The notes: generated from the sequence alone by a model not told the origin. A DNA stretch of 39,576 bases from RGIG4074 sp964615285 (GCA_964615285.1 CAZTND010000011.1:1-39576); one strand, 5' to 3'; shown: positions 7,595 through 16,057, counted from the first letter of the stretch. Numbers and translations: made by a program.

Positions 7595-8476
7595 ATGTCT
7601 TTGATTTCGTCTCTGTTTATGAAAGCGTTTGCCTACTTTGTCGGCAGGAACGACGAGGCGCGGGACAGGGGACTGACGGCGCCGTCGGAACTGGCGATTT
7701 TCCGCGATCTGCGCTATGCGCCGGGCGGCGAAGAGCACCTTCTGGATGTATATACGCCCGCGGGAGAGGGGGAAAGCCTGCCCGTTCTCGTCAGCGTGCA
7801 CGGCGGCGGCTTTTGTTACGGGGACAAGGAGCGGTACCGCTTTTACTGCATGCACCTCGCGCTGCAGGGGTACACGGTGTTCAACTTCAACTACCGCCTG
7901 CTCCCCGCGCGCTTTCCCGCACCCCTGGAAGATCTGAACGACGTCATGCGATTTATTGCCGCCCATGCCCGGGAATACCGCGCCGATCCGCAAAATATTT
8001 TTGCCGTCGGCGACAGCGTGGGCGCGCTGGTTCTGAGCGCGTATGCGGGGCTCTCAGCCGATCCCGCATATGCGGGGAAATATGCCTTTTCGGCGCCCCT
8101 GCGGTTTTGTGCCATTGCGCTGCACAGCGGGGTGTTTGACTGCGGCGGGGGATTCGGCGGACTGTCGGGGCGCGCCGTGCGGGAGTGGACCAAGGGGCGT
8201 GCGGGCGCGCGGGAACTGCTTGCCGCTTCGCGGTATGTGGGCGCGGGCTATCCGCCCGTCTTTCTTACATACAGCGTCAACGATTCCATTGCGGCGGCCG
8301 TCCCCGATCTTGCGGCGCTGCTCGCCGCGCGCGGCGTGCGGCACGAGCTGCGGGTCTACGGCAAAGAGGACGAAGGCGTGGGGCATGTCTTTCAATTGGA
8401 CATCCGTTCTGCGGCCGCCCTTGACTGCAACCGACAGCAGCACGCATTTTTTTCTGCCTTCCGGCAGGATACATAG
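7595..8476 (+). CDS. Alpha/beta hydrolase (esterase/lipase, HSL-like)
   Basis: 293 residues. The oxyanion-hole motif HGGG is at 69-72, and the nucleophile elbow GDSVG (139-143) places the serine at 141. Asp230 (in YSVNDS) and His264 (in GVGHVF) complete a plausible triad. The HGGG plus GDSxG pairing is that of hormone-sensitive-lipase-type carboxylesterases. No signal peptide, so cytoplasmic. Substrate unknown. It follows the kinase by 110 nt with no obvious terminator and may be co-transcribed. The 7489-7587 ORF in between has no ribosome-binding site. Confidence 0.8.
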   Translation: MSLISSLFMKAFAYFVGRNDEARDRGLTAPSELAIFRDLRYAPGGEEHLLDVYTPAGEGESLPVLVSVHGGGFCYGDKERYRFYCMHLALQGYTVFNFNYRLLPARFPAPLEDLNDVMRFIAAHAREYRADPQNIFAVGDSVGALVLSAYAGLSADPAYAGKYAFSAPLRFCAIALHSGVFDCGGGFGGLSGRAVREWTKGRAGARELLAASRYVGAGYPPVFLTYSVNDSIAAAVPDLAALLAARGVRHELRVYGKEDEGVGHVFQLDIRSAAALDCNRQQHAFFSAFRQDT

Positions 8477-8528
8477 TCCGAACGCGCGGCGGGAAAGCGC
8501 GGGCGGGGAAAATTTCATCCTTCTCCCC

Positions 8529-8557
8529 TTGACAAACCGCAAAGATTGTTTTACAAT
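8529..8557 (+). promoter_or_regulatory. Promoter of fabK
   Basis: TTGACA (8529-8534), 17-nt spacer, TACAAT (8552-8557). It shares the exact 16-mer ATTGTTTTACAATATA (8545-8560) with the ROK kinase promoter. Confidence 0.75.
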
Positions 8558-8597
8558 ATAGGTGAAATTTGTTTTTTAACGGAGACACATACACGGC

Positions 8598-9545
8598 ATG
8601 ATCAAGAGTAAAATTTGCGAAATGCTGGGGATCCGCTATCCCGTCCTGCAGGGCGGCATGGCGTGGGTCGCAGATGCGCGGCTGGCGGCGGCGGTGTCCG
8701 AGGCGGGCGGCCTCGGCATCATCGCGGGCATGAACATGAACGGCGAACAGCTTCGCGCGGAGATCGGCAAACTGCGTGCGCTGACGGACAAGCCCTTCGG
8801 GGTCAACGTCATGCTGATGAGCCCGCACGCGGCGGAAGTCGCGCAGGTGGTCGTGGAGGAGGGCGTGCCCGTTCTTACGACGGGCGCCGGCAATCCGCTG
8901 CCTTACATGAAAAAATGGCTGGAAGCGGGCATCAAAGTCATTCCCGTCGTCGCCTCGGTGGCGCTGGCGCAGATGGTCGTCAAGCGCGGCGCATCGGCAG
9001 TCATCGCCGAGGGCGGCGAATCGGGCGGGCACATCGGCGAGGCGAACACCATGCCCCTGGTTCCCGAGGTCGTCGACGGGGTAAACGTTCCCGTCATTGC
9101 GGCGGGCGGCATTGCCGACGGCAGGGGCATGGCGGCAGCGTTCATGCTCGGCGCCGAGGGCGTGCAGATGGGCACGCGCTTTCTTGTGGCGAAGGAGTGC
9201 CGCATCCACGCGCATTATAAGGAAAAAGTGCTGGCGGCCAAGGACACGGGCACCATGGTCAGCGGCAGGCGGCTGGGTCACCCCGTGCGCGCCTTAAAGA
9301 GCCCGTTCGCCCGCGCGTTCGCCGAAAAGGAAAAGGATCCGTCCGTTTCGGATGAAGAATTGAACGCCTTCGGCACGGGCGCACTGCGCAAGGCGGTGGT
9401 GGAAGGCGACGAGGAAAAGGGCTCCTTCCTCTGCGGCGAGGTCGCGGGGCTGGTCAAAAAGGAACAGACCTGCAAAGAGATCATCGAAGAGGTCGTTGCC
9501 GGGGCGGAAGCGCTGCTGCGCGCCGCTTCTTCCCGTTGCGAATAG
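8598..9545 (+). CDS. fabK: Enoyl-ACP reductase II (FMN-dependent)
   Basis: 315 residues, TIM-barrel flavoprotein of the nitronate monooxygenase/FabK superfamily. Reduces trans-2-enoyl-ACP with NAD(P)H in the last step of each fatty acid elongation round. N-terminal LGIRYPVLQGGMAWVADARL and the GGESGGHIGE segment with the conserved His145 are characteristic, as is the AAGGIADGRGMAAAFMLGA phosphate-binding loop. The presence of fabZ immediately downstream in the same direction supports FabK over nitronate monooxygenase. Separated from fabZ by a 430-nt hairpin array. Confidence 0.9.
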   Translation: MIKSKICEMLGIRYPVLQGGMAWVADARLAAAVSEAGGLGIIAGMNMNGEQLRAEIGKLRALTDKPFGVNVMLMSPHAAEVAQVVVEEGVPVLTTGAGNPLPYMKKWLEAGIKVIPVVASVALAQMVVKRGASAVIAEGGESGGHIGEANTMPLVPEVVDGVNVPVIAAGGIADGRGMAAAFMLGAEGVQMGTRFLVAKECRIHAHYKEKVLAAKDTGTMVSGRRLGHPVRALKSPFARAFAEKEKDPSVSDEELNAFGTGALRKAVVEGDEEKGSFLCGEVAGLVKKEQTCKEIIEEVVAGAEALLRAASSRCE

Positions 9546-9572
9546 GGCGGAAGCAGGGCGGTAACCGAAGAT

Positions 9573-9920
9573 TTTCAAGAGGTATTGCCTCTTGAACAGG
9601 GTCACAAGGGGCGGCGCCCCTTGCGAAAGAAAAAAATCTCTTCCGGAAGCGGAACAAAGTTCCGCGTTCATCGCCAAGGGCGATAATATGGGATTTCCAA
9701 GGGACATTGTCCCTTGAATAGGAGTGCAGAGGGCGAAGCCCTTTGCGAATAGACAGCCTTACGAAAGCGGAGCGTTGCTCCGCGCCATATCGCCAGGGGC
9801 GATAAAGGCGCAAGGCAAAGCCTTGCTTTAAGAGTTCAGATACGGGGGCTCTGCCCTCCACCCGCCAAAGGGACTATGTCCCTTTTGAATCCCGTGTTGC
9901 GCAAAGCGCAGCTTTGCTTG
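9573..9920. repeat. Hairpin-string repeat, copy A (fabK/fabZ intergenic)
   Basis: At least ten short perfect or near-perfect hairpins follow one another, mostly with 3-nt loops. Examples: 9605-9612/9616-9623 (CAAGGGGC arm), 9649-9655/9659-9665 (GCGGAAC), 9670-9675/9679-9684 (ATCGCC), CAAGGGAC-ATT-GTCCCTTG near 9698-9716, 9767-9773/9777-9783 (GCGGAGC), 9810-9826 (GCAAGGC-AAA-GCCTTGC). Linkers such as AGCCTTACGAAAGCGGAGC and the element order recur in copies B and D. No gene is supported here; the 126-codon minus-strand ORF is a by-product of the repeat. Confidence 0.75.
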
Positions 9921-9976
9921 TGGGAAGAGGGGACGTTTTATTGACGGAAAAAATATTCAAAAGAGGGAAAAACATT

Positions 9977-10408
9977 ATGACAAGAGAAGAGATCAAGACG
10001 ATTTTGCCCCACCGCGAGCCCATGTTGCTCGTGGACGAGGCGGAGAAAAACGCGGACGGCACGGTCACGGGCAAATACACCGTGCGCGGGGATGAGTTCT
10101 TTCTGCAGGGGCATTTCCCCGGCAATCCCGTCGTGCCCGGGGTCATCCTGTGCGAAATGGCGGCACAGTCCTCCTGCATGCTCATGGCGGACGCCGTCAA
10201 GGGCAAACTCACCCTGTACGCGGGCATGAACAACGTCCGTTTCAAAACGCCCGTCCGCCCGGGCGATACCGTGGAATTCACTTGCGCGCACATCCGTTCC
10301 ATGGGGCCCATCCACTTTGTCAGAGCGGAGGGGCGCGTGAACGGCAAGGTGTGCGTGAGCGGAGAGTTCTCCTTTGCGCTGGTCGACGGCGCAAAGCCGG
10401 AACAATAA
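9977..10408 (+). CDS. fabZ: 3-hydroxyacyl-ACP dehydratase FabZ
   Basis: 143 residues, standard length. Hot-dog fold dehydratase of type II fatty acid synthesis. LPHREPMLLVD near the N-terminus, GHFPGNPVVPGV with catalytic His46, and Glu60 in ILCEMAAQ are the family signature. The ATG at 9977 is chosen because the protein aligns from there and AGAGGG lies 9 nt upstream; the in-frame extension to 9914 comes from the repeat region. Confidence 0.93.
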   Translation: MTREEIKTILPHREPMLLVDEAEKNADGTVTGKYTVRGDEFFLQGHFPGNPVVPGVILCEMAAQSSCMLMADAVKGKLTLYAGMNNVRFKTPVRPGDTVEFTCAHIRSMGPIHFVRAEGRVNGKVCVSGEFSFALVDGAKPEQ

Positions 10409-10441
10409 AATTTTTTTCAGATAAGGAGAGAGGAAACAATC

Positions 10442-11305
10442 ATGTATCAACTGTTTTGCGATTCCAACTGCGAACTCTGGCACACCGTCGTCAAAGAGCT
10501 GGGGCTCAACGTCATTCGTATGCCCTACACGGTCGGCGACAAGGAGTACTTCTACGACATGGGCGAAAACACCGATTTCAAGACATTTTTCAAAGCGATG
10601 GAGGAGGGCGCCGTGCCCAAGACGTCCGCCCTCAACGAGTATGCCTATACCGAATATTTCGAGCCCGTGCTCGCCCGCGGCGAGGACATCTATTACGTCA
10701 CCTTCTCCCACCAGATGAGCGGCACGTTCGGCGCCATGAAGAACGTCATCGCGCAGCTGAAGGAGAAATATCCCGACCGCGAGATCCGCTATAAGGACTC
10801 CAGGACCATCTCCCTCGGCAGCGGGTTCGTCACCTATTACGCCGCGCTCAAATACAAAGAGGGGGCTACCATGGATGAGTTGGACGCCTATCTGGACGAG
10901 CTCATCCCGCACACGGCGACCTATTTTGTGGTGGATGACCTGACCTATCTCTACCGCGGCGGCAGGGTATCGGGCGTATCCAAAGTCGTGGGCAACCTGC
11001 TCGGCATCAAGCCCATTCTCTATTTCAATGACGAGGGCAAGATCATCAATCTCGCCAAGGTCAAGGGGCAGAAAAAGGCGCTCGGCGTGTTGCGCGATTA
11101 TATGCGCGCCAAGGGCAGCGAACTGGACAAATATAAAGTATTCGTCCTGCAGGCGGCCTGCGAAGAGGTCGCCGCCGGCTTTGTCGAAAGCCTCAAAAAG
11201 GAGTTCGGCGACATCGACATTCAGCTGCAGCCCGTCGGGCCCGTCATCGGCTCGCACTGCGGCCCCGGCACCATCGGCCTGATTTTCCACGCTTCGGAGC
11301 GTTGA
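10442..11305 (+). CDS. DegV family fatty-acid-binding protein
   Basis: 287 residues, typical. DegV proteins bind a fatty acid and, as FakB, present it to the kinase FakA. Seen here: N-terminal strand followed by the early MPYTVGDKEY block, the SHQMSGTFG helix start, the RGGRVSG motif and the IGSHCGPGTIGLIF C-terminal motif. It follows fabZ by 33 nt with a good ribosome-binding site (GGAGAGAGG), so it is likely co-transcribed, which fits a role in fatty acid handling. Confidence 0.9.
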   Translation: MYQLFCDSNCELWHTVVKELGLNVIRMPYTVGDKEYFYDMGENTDFKTFFKAMEEGAVPKTSALNEYAYTEYFEPVLARGEDIYYVTFSHQMSGTFGAMKNVIAQLKEKYPDREIRYKDSRTISLGSGFVTYYAALKYKEGATMDELDAYLDELIPHTATYFVVDDLTYLYRGGRVSGVSKVVGNLLGIKPILYFNDEGKIINLAKVKGQKKALGVLRDYMRAKGSELDKYKVFVLQAACEEVAAGFVESLKKEFGDIDIQLQPVGPVIGSHCGPGTIGLIFHASER

Positions 11306-11334
11306 TGGACGCCCGGCGGGGCGCGGATAAGGGA

Positions 11335-11962
11335 TTATCAAGGGGTGAAACCCCTTGATAAAAAATTGAACGCCTGAAAGCAGGCCGTTAGGCTTGCGTC
11401 CCCATCGCCCGAAGGATCGATAACAAGGAATTCCGAAGGGTCATTGACCCTTCGGCAAGGGTGCGGGAACGGCGTTCCCGCAAAAAACAGCCTTTCAAAA
11501 GCGGAACGGAGTTTTGCGCAAAATGCGGGCATGTCCCGCGTCGATCGCCCGTAAGGACGATAACATGGGATTCCAAAGGGTCTGTGACCCTTTGGTAGGA
11601 GTGCAGAGGGCAACCCCTTTGCGAATAAAAAGCCTTCTCAAAAGCGGAGCAATGCTCCGCGCCCGTCGCCCGAACGGGCGATAAAGATGCAAGCCTTTCG
11701 GCTTGCTTGTAGAGTTCGATATTTTTATAAGGGGCGCTGCCCCTTAAACCCTGCCAAAGGGACATCGTCCCTTTGGGAACCCGTATTGCGCAAGCCTTTC
11801 GGCTTGCTTATAGAAGTTCGATCATTAAAGGAGCTTTGCCCCTGTCCCCCCCCGCCGAAGGGACACTTCTCGGGCGAATGGAATTTCGCCCTCGGGAAAC
11901 AAATCGCGTTGCGTATGCGATTTGTCCTGCACTGTCGGAAAACGATCATCGATCGTTTTCCG
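11335..11962. repeat. Hairpin-string repeat, copy B (degV/ABC intergenic)
   Basis: The longest copy. It starts with a 12-bp stem, loop GAA (11335-11346/11350-11361), just after degV, which may also act as a transcript end. Then come, among others: CGAAGGGTC-ATT-GACCCTTCG (about 11434-11454), GCGGGAAC-GGC-GTTCCCGC (11464-11481), CAAAGGGTC-TGT-GACCCTTTG (about 11574-11594), GCGGAGC-AAT-GCTCCGC (11644-11660), AAGGGGC-GCT-GCCCCTT (11729-11745), CAAAGGGAC-ATC-GTCCCTTTG (about 11755-11775), and a 13-bp stem with loop ATC at 11935-11962. Arms match copies A and D in order, with paired substitutions. No gene is supported between 11306 and 12084. Confidence 0.75.
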
Positions 11963-12036
11963 AGTAGTTCACTTACTTCGGAATCCCGCCTTGCGGCGGC
12001 ATAGCTTTGCCGCGGCGACAGACGAAAATCACGCGC

Positions 12037-12069
12037 GCCGCGCCCTTTTGCAAAAAGGGCGCGGCTTTT
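12037..12069 (+). terminator. Intrinsic terminator upstream of the ABC operon
   Basis: GC-rich 13-bp stem (12037-12049 with 12053-12065) followed by TTTT. It would isolate the ABC operon promoter at 12085 from degV transcription. Confidence 0.75.
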
Positions 12070-12084
12070 CCTCTGTTCATTCGG

Positions 12085-12113
12085 TTGACAATTTCCGCCG
12101 CGGCAATTATAAT
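12085..12113 (+). promoter_or_regulatory. Perfect sigma-A promoter of the ABC operon, start codon at the transcription start
   Basis: TTGACA (12085-12090), 17-nt spacer, TATAAT (12108-12113). The ATG at 12122 lies 8 nt after the -10, where transcription should begin, and no ribosome-binding site precedes it. Confidence 0.8.
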
Positions 12114-12121
12114 GAAACCGT

Positions 12122-13837
12122 ATGAAGAAAGTTTTTTCCTACTTGAACGGATACAAAAAGGAGGCCGTCCTCGCGCCTCTCTTCAAACTTCTGGAAGCGT
12201 GCTTCGAGCTGGCAGTGCCCCTCGTCGTCGCGTCCATCGTGGACAGGGGCATAGGACAGGGGGACAGGGGGTATATCCTCGGCATGTTCTTCGTGCTTAT
12301 CGCCCTCGGCGCGGTCGGGCTGGCGGCGTCGGTCACCGCGCAGTACTTTGCCGCCAAGGCGGCGGTGGGGCATTCCACGCTCCTGCGTCGCTCCTTATTT
12401 GAAAAGATGCAGTCTTTGAGCTTTGCGGAGATCGACAGCCTGGGCGCGGCGACCATGATCTCCCGCATGACGGTGGACGTCAATCAGGTGCAGACGGGCG
12501 TGAACATGGCGCTCCGCCTCTTTTTGCGCTCGCCCTTCATCGTGTTCGGCGCGATGATCATGGCGTTCACCGTGGACGTGCAGGCGGGCATCGTGTTTGC
12601 GGTCGTCATTCCCGTGCTCTCCCTCGTCGTCGCGCTCATCATGGGCGTGACCATACCCATGTACAAAAAGACGCAGGCAAAGCAGGACGGGCTGCTCCTC
12701 TCCGTGCGCGAGAACCTGACGGGCGTCAGGGTGTTGCGCGCCTTCTGCAAGGAGGAGGAAGAGATTTCTTCGTTCGACAAAAAGAACGCCGCGCTCAAAA
12801 AGAGCCAGAACATCGTGGGCGCCATTTCTTCGCTCATGAACCCGCTCACCTATGCCATCGTCAACGCGGGCATCATCGCCCTTTTATACGTCGGCGCCAT
12901 CCGCGTGGACAGCGGCGCGCTCACCCGGGGCGAAGTGCTCGCGCTCTACAATTATATGTCGCAGATCCTGGTCGAACTCATCAAACTCGCCAACCTCATC
13001 ATCACGGTCACCAAGTCCCTCGCCTGCGCCCGCCGCATCGAGCGCGTGTTCGAGCTGAACAATCCGCCGGAGCGTTCCGCCGATATCGCCGTCCATACCG
13101 CCAACGCCGTCGATTTTGAAAACGTCGCCCTTTCCTATAACGGCGGCGGCAACGCCCTCGAAGGCATCTCCTTTTCGGTGAAGAGGGGCGAAACGGTGGG
13201 CATCATCGGCGGCACGGGGTCGGGCAAGAGCTCGCTCGTCAACCTCATCGCCCGTTTCTACGACGCGACCGGGGGCAGGGTGCTGGTGGACGGCGTGGAC
13301 GTCAAGGCACAGGACACGGCGGCCCTGCGCGAAAAGGTGGGCATGGTCCTGCAAAAGGCGGTCCTCTTCAAGGGCACCGTTCGCGAAAATCTGCGCTGGG
13401 GCAATGCAAACGCCACCGACGAGGACTTGATGCGCGCCGTGGAGATCGCCCAGGCGGCGGACGTCGTCGCGGCGAAGGGCGGGCTGGACGGCGAAATAGA
13501 GCAGGGCGGGCGCAACCTCTCGGGCGGGCAGAAGCAGCGACTCTCCATCGCCCGCGCGCTCGTCAAAAAGCCCGAGATATTGGTGCTCGACGACAGCGCG
13601 TCCGCCCTCGACTATGCCACCGACGCGGCGCTTCGGCATGCCATCGCCGCGCTGCCCGAAAAGCCGACGACCTTCATCGTCTCCCAGCGCACTTCCTCCC
13701 TGCAGCACGCCGACAAGATCGTCGTTCTGGACGAAGGGAAGGCGGTCGGAATCGGCACGCACGAGGAGCTCCTCGAATACTGCGAAGTTTACCGCGAAAT
13801 TTATGAATCACAGTTCAAGGAGGCGGCCCATGCCTGA
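12122..13837 (+). CDS. ABC exporter half-transporter, subunit 1 (degenerate ATPase site)
   Basis: 571 residues: six membrane helices (about 15-300), then a nucleotide-binding domain. Walker A GGTGSGKSS is near 361, LSGGQ near 464. Walker B is LVLDDS, with Asp in place of catalytic Glu (near 485), and the switch His is Gln in IVSQR (near 521). These changes are the hallmark of the inactive-site partner in heterodimeric exporters such as TM287/288, BmrCD and LmrCD. The start at 12122 matches the usual N-terminus (MKKVFSYLNGYKKEAVLAPL) but has no Shine-Dalgarno. The stop overlaps the next gene by 8 nt. Substrate unknown; drug or lipid export is typical. Confidence 0.9.
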   Translation: MKKVFSYLNGYKKEAVLAPLFKLLEACFELAVPLVVASIVDRGIGQGDRGYILGMFFVLIALGAVGLAASVTAQYFAAKAAVGHSTLLRRSLFEKMQSLSFAEIDSLGAATMISRMTVDVNQVQTGVNMALRLFLRSPFIVFGAMIMAFTVDVQAGIVFAVVIPVLSLVVALIMGVTIPMYKKTQAKQDGLLLSVRENLTGVRVLRAFCKEEEEISSFDKKNAALKKSQNIVGAISSLMNPLTYAIVNAGIIALLYVGAIRVDSGALTRGEVLALYNYMSQILVELIKLANLIITVTKSLACARRIERVFELNNPPERSADIAVHTANAVDFENVALSYNGGGNALEGISFSVKRGETVGIIGGTGSGKSSLVNLIARFYDATGGRVLVDGVDVKAQDTAALREKVGMVLQKAVLFKGTVRENLRWGNANATDEDLMRAVEIAQAADVVAAKGGLDGEIEQGGRNLSGGQKQRLSIARALVKKPEILVLDDSASALDYATDAALRHAIAALPEKPTTFIVSQRTSSLQHADKIVVLDEGKAVGIGTHEELLEYCEVYREIYESQFKEAAHA

Positions 13838-15605
13838 AAAGAACGGTCGGAAAGAGAAAACGAGGATAAAACTGAAAAGGGGCACCATGTCCACGATCCT
13901 GCGCTACATCGCCGGGTATTGGTACTATGTGCTCGCCACCGTGCTGCTCGCGGTCGTCACCGTCGCGCTCACGCTGTATGTGCCCATTCTCGTGGGCGAC
14001 GCCATCGACTGCATCGTCGGTCCGGGCGAGGTCGATTTTGAAAGGTTGGCGCAGATACTGCGCACCGTGGCGCTCTCGGTGGGGGGCACCTTCCTCTCGC
14101 AGTGGCTGATGAGCCTGTCCAACAACCGCATCACTTACAACGTCGTGCGCGACATCCGCGCGCAGGCCATCCGGAAGATAGAGGCGCTGCCCCTCTCCTA
14201 CATCGACAATCGTCCCTACGGCGAGGTCGTCAACAACGTCGTTTCGGACGTCGAACAGTTCGCCGACGGGCTGCTGCTCGGCTTTACCCAGCTCTTCACG
14301 GGCGTACTGACCATTGCGGGCACGCTCGGCATGATGTTCGTCCTGCATTGGCAGCTTGCGCTCGTCGTGCTGTGCATCACGCCACTCTCCCTGTTTATGG
14401 CAAAATTCGTCTCGGGGCACACCTATTCCATGTTCCGCAAACAGTCCGAGGTGCGGGGGGAACAGACGGCGTTCATCGACGAAATGCTCGGGGCTCTGCC
14501 CACCGTGCAGGCATACGCCCACGAGGACGAGAACCTCGAAAAGTTCGACGAGATCAACGGCAGGCTCTCCCGATGCTCCCTGAAAGCGATTTTTTATTCG
14601 TCGCTCACCAACCCCGGCACGCGCTTCATCAACGCCGTCGTGTATGCCCTGCTCGCGCTCTTCGGCGCCTTCACGGTCATCTCCACGAACGGCACGTTCT
14701 CCGTGGGCATGCTCACCAAATTTCTTGCCTATTCCAATCAGTACACCAAGCCCTTCAACGAGATCACCGAGGTGATCACCGAGTTCCAGAACGCCCTTGC
14801 CTGCGCCTCCCGCGTATTTGAATTGCTGGCGGAAGAGGAGGAGATAAGCGACGCGGGGAACAGGGAATTGGGGCACGCCGAGGGCAACGTTTCCCTCAAA
14901 GACGTCAGTTTTTCGTATGTACCCGACAAAAAGCTCATCGAGGGGCTTAACCTCGAGGTCGTCAAGGGCAGGCGGGTCGCCATCGTCGGGCCCACGGGCT
15001 GCGGCAAAACCACGCTCATCAACCTTCTGATGCGCTTTTACGACGTGAACGGCGGCGCCATCGAGGTGGAGGGGCAGGACGTCCGCACGCTCACCCGCCA
15101 TTCCCTGCGCAAAAATTACGGCATGGTGTTGCAGGAGACCTGGCTCAAGAGCGGCACCGTGCGCGAAAACCTGTGCATGGGTATGCCGGAGGCGACCGAA
15201 GAACAGATGATCGAAGCGGCGAAGGCCGCCAAGGCGCACGGGTTCATCGTTCGCCTGCCGCAGGGGTACGATACGTATATCGGCGAGGACGGCGGCTCGC
15301 TCTCGCAGGGGCAAAAGCAGCTTCTGTGCATCGCGCGCATCATGCTCCTGCTGCCGCCCATGCTCATTCTCGACGAGGCGACGAGCTCCATCGACACCCG
15401 CACCGAACTGAAGATACAGGACGCGTTCGCCGCCCTCATGCAGGGCAGGACGAGTTTCATCGTCGCCCACCGCCTCTCCACCGTCAAGAATGCCGACGTC
15501 ATTCTGGTCATGAAGAGCGGCTCCATCGTCGAGCAGGGCACGCACGAGGAACTTCTGAAAGCCAAGGGCTTTTATGCCGAATTGTACAACAGCCAGTTCC
15601 GTTGA
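13830..15605 (+). CDS. ABC exporter half-transporter, subunit 2 (catalytic ATPase site)
   Basis: 591 residues: a basic N-terminal extension of about 20, six membrane helices, then a nucleotide-binding domain. Walker A GPTGCGKTT is near 386, Walker B LILDEATSS near 511, and the switch His in IVAHRLST near 545; all are intact. The signature is LSQGQ (near 490) instead of LSGGQ, which would face the degenerate site of subunit 1. The start at 13830 has AAGGAGG 6 nt upstream. The two subunits should form one heterodimer in the membrane. A terminator follows at 15624. Confidence 0.92.
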   Translation: MPEKNGRKEKTRIKLKRGTMSTILRYIAGYWYYVLATVLLAVVTVALTLYVPILVGDAIDCIVGPGEVDFERLAQILRTVALSVGGTFLSQWLMSLSNNRITYNVVRDIRAQAIRKIEALPLSYIDNRPYGEVVNNVVSDVEQFADGLLLGFTQLFTGVLTIAGTLGMMFVLHWQLALVVLCITPLSLFMAKFVSGHTYSMFRKQSEVRGEQTAFIDEMLGALPTVQAYAHEDENLEKFDEINGRLSRCSLKAIFYSSLTNPGTRFINAVVYALLALFGAFTVISTNGTFSVGMLTKFLAYSNQYTKPFNEITEVITEFQNALACASRVFELLAEEEEISDAGNRELGHAEGNVSLKDVSFSYVPDKKLIEGLNLEVVKGRRVAIVGPTGCGKTTLINLLMRFYDVNGGAIEVEGQDVRTLTRHSLRKNYGMVLQETWLKSGTVRENLCMGMPEATEEQMIEAAKAAKAHGFIVRLPQGYDTYIGEDGGSLSQGQKQLLCIARIMLLLPPMLILDEATSSIDTRTELKIQDAFAALMQGRTSFIVAHRLSTVKNADVILVMKSGSIVEQGTHEELLKAKGFYAELYNSQFR

Positions 15606-15623
15606 GCGAAACGCGGCAGAGTA

Positions 15624-15666
15624 AATACGCCTTTGCCTCCGTAAAGAGGAAGGGTGTATTTTTTTG
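15624..15666 (+). terminator. Terminator of the ABC operon
   Basis: AATACGCCTT (15624-15633) pairs with AAGGGTGTATT (with a G-T pair and a bulge), enclosing CCTC/GAGG, and is followed by TTTTTTT. Directly after it, 15659-15698 forms another hairpin with arms TTTTTTGCCTCC/GGAGGCAAAAAA. Confidence 0.7.
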
Positions 15667-15704
15667 CCTCCCCCAGTTATGCCGGAGGAGGCAAAAAACT
15701 TCGG

Positions 15705-15950
15705 TAAAAAAAACCTCTGCGTTGTAATAGTGAGGGTTTGGCGATCGCATCACTAAGAATAACAGGAGGTTTTTATCAACGGCATAAAGTATGACTTCGC
15801 ATTTTCCGGCATTTATGTTGTGGCGCACTTTTTTGCTTAAAAGTGCATAAAACAATGCTTGTGATAAAAAAACAATCTGCAGGCAATTCCCGTTATGCAT
15901 AGAGATCGTTCCGTTCAAAGATCGGCGCCGCGCAGGGCTTCCTTCCCGTC
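15705..15950 (-). ncRNA. Candidate small RNA of about 245 nt, unknown family
   Basis: A near-consensus leftward promoter (15957-15985) is followed by about 245 nt with no well-started gene, ending in a long imperfect hairpin: AAAAACCTC (15766-15774 region) pairs with GAGGTTTTT (15706-15716 region), inside which TAGTGA and TCACTA pair around a GCGATCGC core. An eight-T run ends the minus-strand transcript (15706-15713). I looked for tmRNA, RNase P, SRP and 6S hallmarks and found none. The overlapping minus-strand ORF (MHNGNCLQIVF...) has no clear ribosome-binding site and runs on through the terminators, so it is probably not translated. Confidence 0.35.
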
Positions 15951-15956
15951 GGCTTC

Positions 15957-15985
15957 ATTATAACATGTTGCGCCTCTTTTGTAAA
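15957..15985 (-). promoter_or_regulatory. Strong sigma-A promoter, minus strand
   Basis: Minus strand: TTTACA (15980-15985), 17-nt spacer ending in TGT, TATAAT (15957-15962), so it also has an extended -10. It faces away from the DUF378 gene. Confidence 0.65.
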
Positions 15986-16057
15986 TAGTTTTGGCGGAAA
16001 AACGGATAGGCGGCATAGTTTCCTTTGAACGGTCCATACTGTTTGCAGGAGGAAAAT

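Noticed and set aside
9481..9861. Minus-strand ORF of 126 codons between fabK and fabZ, with a similar one at 11388-11765
   Set aside because: They resemble each other only because they read through the same hairpin-string repeat; no ribosome-binding site, no recognisable domain, and the first overlaps the fabK 3' end.
9573..11962. CRISPR array
   Set aside because: Repeated hairpins have no constant repeat unit or regular spacer length, and there are no cas genes.
13815..15545. Minus-strand ORF of 576 codons opposite ABC subunit 2
   Set aside because: Antisense shadow of a well-supported gene; no start signals.
15508..15918. Minus-strand ORF of 136 codons downstream of the ABC operon
   Set aside because: It runs through two terminator hairpins and into the antisense of the ABC gene; no clear ribosome-binding site. 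The region is better read as a possible small RNA.
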